A stretch of DNA of 64,000 nucleotides from Archangium primigenium (lineage in GTDB: Bacteria; Myxococcota; Myxococcia; Myxococcales; Myxococcaceae). Under the pieces are notes generated by a model. It was not told the origin of the DNA, searched no databases, and was given only the letters and a program-made list of their open reading frames with translations. The position numbers were made by a program, and so were the translations under genes. Below are positions 47,001 through 52,956 of this stretch, one piece after another. Numbering within the stretch: the first letter of the stretch is position 1; each line of letters starts with the position of its first letter. Location of the stretch: positions 1,674,001 through 1,738,000 of the forward strand of contig NZ_JADWYI010000001.1 in assembly GCF_016904885.1 (NCBI RefSeq), in the 5' to 3' direction.

Positions 47001-47346
47001 GAAGCACCTTCCCCCTCAGGGCGAGCCCGTCTCCACGGACTTCCTCCGCGGCGCCTTGCTTCGGATTCGCGAGCAGAGGACGGTGGAGTCACTGAGTGGC
47101 CGCGTCCACGCCCTGACCCTGCTGCTGCCCCTGGCGGCGAACACCGCCGACGCGGAGCTGGTCGACGGCGTGGAGTCCGCCCTGTTGAAAGATCTCCAGT
47201 CCGACATGCTGGAGCCGTATCAAATCAACGGGACTCGCAAGGGGTGTCTGAAGCTCCTCGAGGAGGGCGCGTGGAAGGATGAAGCCCAGGGTCGGCGGAG
47301 TCTCCAGCGGTTGGGCCTCTTCCAACCCGAGGCGCCCGAGGGCTGA
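44011..47346 (+). CDS. Nuclease-STAND NTPase-repeat protein (Avs-like, candidate antiviral sensor)
   Basis: A 1111-residue cytoplasmic protein in three parts. (1) Residues about 20-200: a restriction-endonuclease-like domain with Asp54/Asp58 (SGPDGSIDAF) and E81-C-K83 (VIVECKDND), the PD-(D/E)xK pattern. (2) About 235-560: a STAND-type P-loop NTPase; Walker A GPGGVGKTRLL (253-263), Walker B TLLLFDYVDE (303-312), then winged-helix-like HDVIVDEVLG. (3) About 600-900: at least five helical repeats of about 37 residues with the theme ALxWL...A.YVL.PLL.R.DL. This is the plan of Avs/AVAST defence sensors: effector, ATPase switch, ligand-recognition superhelix. No closer family was recognised. No separate Shine-Dalgarno; coupled to the gene before it. 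Confidence 0.75.
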   Translation: MALPFPNSFRPETWKGPRSQQFPKREDAFQQLVGDVLREALPGGAFPVRTSGPDGSIDAFIAQDASLAPLFQHLPGPVIVECKDNDDTLPQVQKNVLGAWTKVKAKLAEQADKGWPDRFAPWREARGYLFLTSAVFPDTEARRQLERTLSAFFDTLRAEGKCQIEQVRVADWSDLRDALDRWPRVADRWLGVGLRKVVGHDEHKEVLAADFRRFLLAHHLPFCAPEPGGPTHPHTLLQGVMDRAQTGGVLVTGPGGVGKTRLLVEVGELAHTRGLRVLHVLPGAPALDPEELFERVLQGQRDTLLLFDYVDEASIDFDAVRRHLLPEAARRGMRVGVLASARSRRNVQRRNDRGAFFEHRELRLDDAHAGRLLGQMRLCVAPTATALLGERAVIELAGTRPIIALLVLRELERRAALGQLRESSLRGIRSGDLVGWLRRRLAEDELLVRPAASPWEEDEIPPRLVATAAILASSPQGEEALRAVALLATRGLPRGEQLAQRAVPALVELGWLEEREGGFSAVHDVIVDEVLGQTLGDASGALREELLWRLLEPGKRSARTLACLMVSFRRLLADLETASSGFGPALAEATRGWLTRWVSELGALLADCPPGEGSYLLATLLYDGVWAPSVELHWDTLVAPWLQRHATHPDARHLFFIGLGQLEDRGQELVELALRWLGVNGRGFKACFVLARLLGREHLSPEQVSNAHAWALLWLDLHGLHPQAPYVLGPLLKREDLTPKDAASLRRRALSWLSVHARTHSACYVLPPLLVRTDLLAAECESACAHALVWLRSFRGDVEASFVLTALVRREEPSPEVAREVITEALAWLKRHHDHSHASWVLRVCLQSPHLDAERVEQVLDATVVWVETRPSVAYCDSVLARALRFKQAPPALLRRLARLGIEWLKQTPDDEDRHDMLTQLLPHGALLSPDELLFVANDAVRWVKALPPEKDTFLDLMRIVRRATRSLDLFVKTPFSGWKPGPAAPSKMRVLSAELRKHLPPQGEPVSTDFLRGALLRIREQRTVESLSGRVHALTLLLPLAANTADAELVDGVESALLKDLQSDMLEPYQINGTRKGCLKLLEEGAWKDEAQGRRSLQRLGLFQPEAPEG

Positions 47347-47400
47347 GCCCGCCGCGTCCCATGGGGGCCGCGCATCGAGACGGAGAACCGGGGAGGTGGC

Positions 47401-48000
47401 ATGAAGCTGGGACTGATGTGGCGGGCGATCCAGTGCGCCCGCGCGGGACGGATGGGCGACGCGGCCGCGCTCAAGGGCGCGTCGACGGGAGGCAAGGCCT
47501 ATCCAGAGGTTCGCGAGAAGCTGGCCCGGCTCGCGACGCCTTTTCCCGCCATCGATCTGGAGGCCCTGCGGCGCCTGCCCGAGGGCACCTTCGGCCGCGA
47601 GTACGCGCGCTTCATGGATGACGAGGGCCTCATGCCCTTCGTCGTCTCGCGGGAGATCGCCGAGGAGCTGGCGCCCACGTCGTGCCTGGAGGTCCGCTAC
47701 CCCCTGCTGCACGATGCCTTCCATGTCCTGCTCGGCTTCGACGCGAGCCTGGTGGGGGAGATGGGCGTGTGGGCCTTCGTGTCGGCCCAGCACTACAGCC
47801 CCGCGTTCGACTTCGGCGCCCGGCTGGGCCGGTGGCTCTATCCGCTCGTCATTCCGCGCCAGCGCGCCGCGCTGCGAGCCGCCTCCGCTCGGGGAGAAGC
47901 CCTGGCACGCCAGGCCCGGTGTCTCATCGCCGAGCCGTTGGAAGACCTCTTCGCGCTTCCGCTGAAGGACGCGCGTGCGCGCCTGGGGGTCGAGGGTTAG
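47401..48000 (+). CDS. Coq4-like protein
   Basis: A 199-residue soluble protein. The Coq4 zinc motif HDxxHx11E is complete: H104-D105, H108 and E120 in YPLLHDAFHVLLGFDASLVG followed by E. Coq4 helps ubiquinone synthesis, including C1 decarboxylation/hydroxylation, in eukaryotes and some bacteria. Myxobacteria chiefly use menaquinone, so another quinone or a lipid-related role is possible. ATG 47401 after GGGGAGGTGGC. Separate from the STAND gene by 54 bases. Confidence 0.75.
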   Translation: MKLGLMWRAIQCARAGRMGDAAALKGASTGGKAYPEVREKLARLATPFPAIDLEALRRLPEGTFGREYARFMDDEGLMPFVVSREIAEELAPTSCLEVRYPLLHDAFHVLLGFDASLVGEMGVWAFVSAQHYSPAFDFGARLGRWLYPLVIPRQRAALRAASARGEALARQARCLIAEPLEDLFALPLKDARARLGVEG

Positions 48001-48024
48001 ACTCCGCCTCAGGGGGAGGCACCC

Positions 48025-48474
48025 ATGACGTCCACGACATTCAACGAAGAAGTGGCCTACACGTCTGGCTACTACGATCCCATGCTTGTCGGGCTGGGGT
48101 ACGCGCTGTTGCTGCTACCGCTCGTCCTGGTGGGCCTGTTCCTGTGGCGGCGGCGGGGCGCGCGAGACGCCCGGGACGTGCTGGGTGGGGCACGAGATGT
48201 TCCAGCGGGTCTGCTCCGGTGTCTCCTGGAGGCCACGCGCCACTGGGCGCTGACCGGACTCGTGCTCCTGCCCGTCGCCTGGGTGGCGGTGATGGCCCTG
48301 GCCTTCCTGTTTGGCGTGCCGTGCTCCTCGGGCCCGTGTCTGCCGAACGAACTCCCCGACTCCCTCTGGCGCCAGAGCGCGGCGGCGATGGGGCTGTGCG
48401 TGGGCGGCTTGCTGTGCTGGCTGCGCGCGTCCCACCCCGAGCGCGACGTGCTGGGCCTCACGGCGCGGGGCTGA
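48025..48474 (+). CDS. Small membrane protein
   Basis: A 149-residue protein with three helices (LVGLGYALLLLPLVLVGLFL; ALTGLVLLPVAWVAVMALAF; AAAMGLCVGGLLCWL). The last twelve codons lie in the left copy of a 38-bp direct repeat, so its C-terminus (ERDVLGLTARG) is repeated as DNA 1.09 kb downstream. Function unknown. Confidence 0.65.
   Translation: MTSTTFNEEVAYTSGYYDPMLVGLGYALLLLPLVLVGLFLWRRRGARDARDVLGGARDVPAGLLRCLLEATRHWALTGLVLLPVAWVAVMALAFLFGVPCSSGPCLPNELPDSLWRQSAAAMGLCVGGLLCWLRASHPERDVLGLTARG
48437..48474. repeat. 38-bp direct repeat, left copy
   Basis: Identical over 38 bp to 49530-49567. The left copy is the 3' end of the membrane-protein gene including its TGA stop. Sequence starts CCGAGCGCGACGTG and ends GCGGGGCTGA. 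Confidence 0.95.
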
Positions 48475-49103
48475 GCCGGCCGTTCCGGAAGCGCCAGGGG
48501 CATGACCCTGAAGAAATCCTCGTTCTCGACGAGCCGCGGCTTGTCCGGAGGATTCAACTTCAGGATGAAGGAATGCCGCCCCGTGGGTCTGAGGGGAAAG
48601 GAGATGGTCGAGGCGGAAACCTTTTCCTGGACGCCCGGGACCACGGGCTCGCCGCGCTCCTCTCCCGTCCTGGCGAGACTTTGCGCGAAGAGCTCGGTGA
48701 AGAGGACCTGCTCAAGCCGGAGCGGCGGGGCCTGTGAACTGGCGCTCGATAGGGGCTCCCCACTCGGAACCACGGACAAATCACCGATCGTGTCGACTCC
48801 CGCGGCCACGAGCAGGCTGAGCAGGTCATCTTCAGAGGTCTTCACCTTCTGAACCAAGGTGCGCAGTCTCAGCCCTTCGGGCAGCAGACCCGCGAAATAG
48901 GGATGCAGGTTGGTGCCATGGACCTCCGTGCGTCGCCGCGAGTAGGGCAGATGCACGGCGAGCCCGCCGGTTCGCGCGGACTGTCGGGCGAGGAATTCGC
49001 TGTCGTACTCGAACACCGAGCCATGCTGCGTTCGGCTGATCGTGCCGACCTTTGCCTCCTCACGCCAGACATCCGCGACCTGAACGTCGATGGGTCGTGT
49101 CAT
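48475..49103 (-). pseudogene. hipA: Truncated hipA toxin gene
   Basis: About 209 codons of a HipA Ser/Thr kinase toxin (full length about 410-440). The N-subdomain is recognisable: VWREEAKVGTISRTQHGSVF, HLPYSRRRTEVHG, FAGLLPEGLRLR, GVDTIGDLSVVPSG, then VQEKVSAS, GRHSFILKLNPPDKPRLVENE. Homology stops at the left 38-bp repeat; the frame then runs on as unrelated sequence antisense to the membrane-protein gene. The catalytic Asp and metal-binding loop of the C-lobe are missing, so no kinase activity is expected. ATG 49103 overlaps the hipB stop (ATGA). Confidence 0.88.
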
Positions 49104-49369
49104 GACAAGTGATCACTCACCTGAATGCGTTGTTTTCCCGGCTCCAAGGTCAATTGCAAACCCAGGACTTCGAGGACATCGACCAGCTTGTTGAGTCGTA
49201 AGGTGGGTTTTCTCCCGCTCTCCAGGTCATGGATGAAAACGGTCCCGCATCCCGCGAGCGCACTGAGGTCTTCTTGGGTCAGGCCGAGCGCTTTGCGCTG
49301 CTTGCGGACGGCCTGCGCGAGGGCGCGTATCCAGGAGTCGCCCGCGCCAGGGTCTTCATCCAAGGGCAT
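49100..49369 (-). CDS. hipB: HipB-like antitoxin
   Basis: An 89-residue Xre-type HTH protein: WIRALAQAVRKQRKALGLTQ, EDLSALAGCGTVFIHDLESG, RKPTLRLNKLVDVLEVLGLQ, typical of HipB. Start at ATG 49369 is preferred over 49438 because the longer start lies inside one of two 26-bp repeats that look like operators. The gene appears intact although its toxin partner is truncated. Antitoxin/autorepressor function is inferred from family. Confidence 0.85.
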   Translation of the reverse strand: MPLDEDPGAGDSWIRALAQAVRKQRKALGLTQEDLSALAGCGTVFIHDLESGRKPTLRLNKLVDVLEVLGLQLTLEPGKQRIQVSDHLS

Positions 49370-49433
49370 GGAGGTCCGATTCTCAGGGACGCTCGCGGAG
49401 GAGGCGTCATCCGTTGGTGGGAAGGGGAGTGGG

Positions 49434-49521
49434 CCCATTTTCCATGCGATCGCGAAGATTTCAAGAAAGGACGGGCCTCCTCGGGGTTGAGTAACCCCAT
49501 TTTCTATGCGATCGCGAAGAT
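49434..49521 (-). promoter_or_regulatory. Two 26-bp repeats upstream of hipB, candidate operators
   Basis: CCCATTTTCYATGCGATCGC plus GAAGAT occurs at 49434-49459 and 49496-49521, 62 bp apart with one mismatch. Each contains the palindrome GCGATCGC. HipB dimers autorepress by binding spaced dyads; here the repeats overlap or precede the promoter. The spacing of about six helical turns would allow looping. Confidence 0.55.
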
Positions 49522-49529
49522 GGGCGCTT

Positions 49530-49567
49530 CCGAGCGCGACGTGCTGGGCCTCACGGCGCGGGGCTGA
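49530..49567. repeat. 38-bp direct repeat, right copy
   Basis: Identical to 48437-48474. This copy holds the last five codons and stop (TGA, complementary strand, 49551-49553) of the WD40-like gene, so each flanking gene has its own copy of the shared 3' region. Confidence 0.95.
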
Positions 49568-51956
49568 CCTCCGGCGGGAGCCGGGCGGAGACGCGCAGGC
49601 CCCGGGCGGTGTCCACGCGCAGCTCGGTCCCGTCCGGCGACAGCCACAGGTGGACGGCGTGATCGACGGGCAAGCGCAGGCGTCCCACCTCGATGCCCCG
49701 CTCGTGGTCCGTGACCACCACGTCCCCGTCGCGATCCGCGGCCACCAGGCGCCGTCCGTCTCCGGAGAACGCGAGGGCGACCACCGCGCTCTGCAGCCCC
49801 GTCACCCTACCGCGCTCGTGCGTGTCCGTGCGGTTCACGACCACGTCGCCGTTGTCGAGGCCCGCCGCCACCCGCCGCTCGTCGGGGGAGAGCGCGAGGG
49901 TGGTCATCTCCGCTCCGAGCCGCGCCTGGGAGACCCTGCCCGGCGCCTCCAGTTCCCAACGCGTCAGCAGCCATGCCTGGCGCACCTTGCCGCGGTCCAT
50001 GAAAGGCAGGGGCGGCGACGGTGGCTCATCCAACAGCTCCAGATGGGCATGGGGATGGGTCGGCTGGATGTCGCCGGGGGCGAAGAAGGAGCGCCCATCC
50101 CGGGTGCTCACGATGGGCGCGGGGCCCAGACTTTCGGGGGTGTCGCCCGGCTTGCGGTGGTTCCATGCCTGGTAGATGCAGCCGCGGCAGCACAACCCCC
50201 TGCTCCAGGCGGGCGGGCCCCCGCGGTACACGGGCGGATGGGCCCCGCGGCGCACCTCGGCGCCCGAGTGCACGTCCAACACCCGCCAACCCTCGTCTCC
50301 CCAGGCACTGGAGAACATCACCTGTCCGGGGCCAGGCAGGACGTGAGCCGTGCCGTAGGTTCCCTCGGAGATCGGGCCCATCACCCGCAGGGGCTCCACG
50401 GGCGTGGTCCGCCATGCGTAGACCCGGGGCGGGTCGTCCTGGTGGCCATGCTGGAAGCCGCTCGTGACGGCGTAGACGTGCGTGCCATCGGGAGAGAAGG
50501 TGACCGTGTCGTGCTCGCTCGCGAGGCGCACCCCCAGGGCCGTGCATCCCTGGGGGCCCTCGAGCTGCACCTGCCGGGACGCATCGAGCGACGCCGTCCA
50601 GCGCCCGTCCGCGCTCCGGGCGAGCACCGGGGCCAGGCGCGCCGTGCGCAGGAGGTCGGGTGCGCCCGGGAGAGCCACCAGCCCGCCCTTCTGGTAGACG
50701 GCGCGGAAGTCCGGGGCCAGGTGGTGTGGGCTGGACAGCCCCTGGATGGGGGCGCGAAGCTCGCCCGTCTCCGTGTCATGGAGTTGCTCGAGCGGACCGA
50801 GCTGCGCGTCCACCCGCACCCGGCGACCGTCGACCGAGAAGTCCAGGCGCCCGAGGCTCCAGAACATCGCCGTGCGTTCGGCGTCGTCGGTGAGCTCCTC
50901 GTAGGGGAGCGGCTGGCTCCACAGCCGCTGGCCCGTGGTCACGTTCCACACGGACAGGGACGTGACGTCGGGCCCCGACACGTGCTCGGACGTCTCGCGC
51001 CGCCACACCGCCACGCGCTCGCCGTCCGGTGAGAGCGCGAGCAGGGGGGGCTGGCCTCCCGCTGTCTGGGGAATGGCCGCCAGGAGTTGGAGCCGCTGAC
51101 CGCTCGGAGCGTCGAACACTTCCAGTCCCTCGGGGCCCAGGAGGGCGAAGCGGGGGGCCTTCGCGGCCACTAGGGGGGCTCGGGGTGAGGTGAAGCGCTG
51201 GAGGGTCCGTCCACTGGCCTCCTCGCGGACCTCCCACGTGCCTTCCCCCGTCTGGACGAGCGCGTGCGTGCCCTGGCCGAGGGCGTGCGACGTGGGCGGC
51301 TCCGGCAGGGAGGTCAACGTGCCCGTGGTGAGGTCGCGGCGCATGCGCATGCCCTCGACTCTGAATGGGAGGTCCATCGAGCGGCCGTCCGGGGAGAAGC
51401 CAGCCGCCTTGTCGTCGGCGCGCACGTGCATGCCGGGCAGGCCATCCAGCCGGAGGAACACGACGACGGACTCCTCGCGCCAATACGTCGAGAGCGCCGC
51501 CCAGGTCGCGTCCGCGTTCACCTCGACACGGGCCTCGTGGTCCAGGGCCAGCGGCACGGCGCGCCTCAGCTCGCCGCGAACCAGGTCCCAGACGAGCACG
51601 CCCTGACGGGAGGCGGTCACCATCACCGTTCCATCCGGGGTCCACGCGACGTCGGACCTGCCCGTGCGCCACTCCAGGTCGGACTCCTGGCCCATGGAGA
51701 AGCGCGCGTCCCCGTCGACGCGCACCACCTCGATCCCTCCTTGAATGATGGGCCGGGGCTCGGCGCCTCCGGCGGGGAAGGACTCGGGGGGCGGGAGCGT
51801 GCAGGGGCCCGGGATGGGGAGCGGCAGGGCCACGTCGATGCGCGGCTCGGGACGGACGAACGCCGGGGGCGGAGGCGTGTGCGCGCAGGCGGCGAGCGCC
51901 GCCGCGAGCAAGAGAGGGACACCGGAGCGGCAGGCGTCGGGGAGGCGAGGGGGCAC
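49551..51956 (-). CDS. WD40/beta-propeller-like lipoprotein
   Basis: An 801-residue lipoprotein (lipobox LAAALAAC). Propeller-like repeats run throughout: DVAWTPDGTVMVTASRQGVL followed by VWDL, FSPDGTHVYAVTS, LALSPDERRVAAGLDNGDVV and LAFSGDGRRLVAADRDGDVV. The central part is less regular. GTG 51956 is chosen because GGAG lies six bases upstream. Located at the cell surface or periplasm. The extreme C-terminus (EVSPAP) is encoded inside the right direct repeat. Function unknown. Confidence 0.8.
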   Translation of the reverse strand: MPPRLPDACRSGVPLLLAAALAACAHTPPPPAFVRPEPRIDVALPLPIPGPCTLPPPESFPAGGAEPRPIIQGGIEVVRVDGDARFSMGQESDLEWRTGRSDVAWTPDGTVMVTASRQGVLVWDLVRGELRRAVPLALDHEARVEVNADATWAALSTYWREESVVVFLRLDGLPGMHVRADDKAAGFSPDGRSMDLPFRVEGMRMRRDLTTGTLTSLPEPPTSHALGQGTHALVQTGEGTWEVREEASGRTLQRFTSPRAPLVAAKAPRFALLGPEGLEVFDAPSGQRLQLLAAIPQTAGGQPPLLALSPDGERVAVWRRETSEHVSGPDVTSLSVWNVTTGQRLWSQPLPYEELTDDAERTAMFWSLGRLDFSVDGRRVRVDAQLGPLEQLHDTETGELRAPIQGLSSPHHLAPDFRAVYQKGGLVALPGAPDLLRTARLAPVLARSADGRWTASLDASRQVQLEGPQGCTALGVRLASEHDTVTFSPDGTHVYAVTSGFQHGHQDDPPRVYAWRTTPVEPLRVMGPISEGTYGTAHVLPGPGQVMFSSAWGDEGWRVLDVHSGAEVRRGAHPPVYRGGPPAWSRGLCCRGCIYQAWNHRKPGDTPESLGPAPIVSTRDGRSFFAPGDIQPTHPHAHLELLDEPPSPPLPFMDRGKVRQAWLLTRWELEAPGRVSQARLGAEMTTLALSPDERRVAAGLDNGDVVVNRTDTHERGRVTGLQSAVVALAFSGDGRRLVAADRDGDVVVTDHERGIEVGRLRLPVDHAVHLWLSPDGTELRVDTARGLRVSARLPPEVSPAP

Positions 51957-52104
51957 GAGGAACTCCAGGACCAGGAGGGCGGGCCGAGCGTGGCATGGAT
52001 CGTCCCGTTCCGGCTCTCCCTCTCAAGGGGGAGGGACGACTACTCAGGTCTATACAGCGGCCCGACATCTGGAGTAGGAATCCAGAACGACAGGAGGCGG
52101 ACGT

Positions 52105-52833
52105 ATGCGTGAGTCCTCGGAGTGGAAGGGCGGCCGGATCGGGCCGTATGAGATAGGGGGTCGTCGCCAGGACCTGCCAGGCGATGCCGGGCAGATCCAC
52201 GAGGGGCGCCATGTCGAGACGGGCGCGCCCGTGCTGGCGCTCCGGCCGGGCCCGGGGATGACGTGGCGTCCGCGCTCGTCGTGGGAGGTGCTGACCACAC
52301 AGGTCCTCCAGCCGGACCTGCTCATCGTGCATCCCCGGTGGCCGAGTGGCGCACAGGCACCGAGCTTCCACGAGCTGTCCCTGGCCTACATCCACATCGC
52401 GGGTGCCCTGGCGCTCCTGGACCAGCAGCGGGGGGAGGGGTCCTCCTTCGGGGCGCCGACGCCCTCTCGCTTCCGCCGCCGGGCGATGCGGTGGGGCCTC
52501 GCGGGCGCGGCCCTGGCGGCGGGCCTCGCGCTGCTGCTCTGGTCGCGTGTGCTCGATCAGGTGACCGCGGATGGCGCCTTGGGTGAGTCCTTGCTCTTCA
52601 CCAATGGGCAAGACCTCGCCGAGAACGTCATTGCCTACCCGATGCCGGAGACGCCTTTCAAGGAGCAGCGCAAGCCTCCCTGTATGCCCGAGCTGGAGGT
52701 GGAGCTTCGCGGGGGTTGCTGGATCCTTCATACAAAGACAGCGCCTTGTCCTCGCAGCTCGGCCGAGTACCTGGGCAAGTGCTACGTGCCCGTCAAGAAG
52801 CCCGATCCGGTGCCCCGCTCCGTCCAGCCCTGA
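52105..52833 (+). CDS. Membrane protein with kinase-N-lobe-like head
   Basis: A 242-residue protein. The head GRIGPYEIGGRRQDLPGDAG then EGRHVETGAPVLALRPGPGM mirrors the start of myxobacterial Ser/Thr kinases (GPYEL...ARHVETG) but has lost the glycine loop and all of the C-lobe. One transmembrane helix (WGLAGAALAAGLALLLWSRV) and a periplasmic tail with paired Cys (LRGGCWILHTKTAPCP) follow. AGGAGG seven bases upstream fixes ATG 52105. Probably a relict or repurposed regulatory protein; function unknown. Confidence 0.65.
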   Translation: MRESSEWKGGRIGPYEIGGRRQDLPGDAGQIHEGRHVETGAPVLALRPGPGMTWRPRSSWEVLTTQVLQPDLLIVHPRWPSGAQAPSFHELSLAYIHIAGALALLDQQRGEGSSFGAPTPSRFRRRAMRWGLAGAALAAGLALLLWSRVLDQVTADGALGESLLFTNGQDLAENVIAYPMPETPFKEQRKPPCMPELEVELRGGCWILHTKTAPCPRSSAEYLGKCYVPVKKPDPVPRSVQP

Positions 52834-52956
52834 CTCGCGCCCCTTGAGACGTAGGTGTAGGTGTCGAGCAGGGCGGAGGCATGGCGCAGCGGCGGCGAGC
52901 CGCGCTATCCTGGGAGTCGAGCGACAGACGACCCGCTCCAATTGGGGGGATAGCTC

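Noticed and set aside
48072-49103. A 343-codon HipA-like frame read as an intact gene
   Set aside because: Homology ends at the 38-bp repeat; the remaining codons are antisense to the membrane-protein gene and show no kinase C-lobe motifs.
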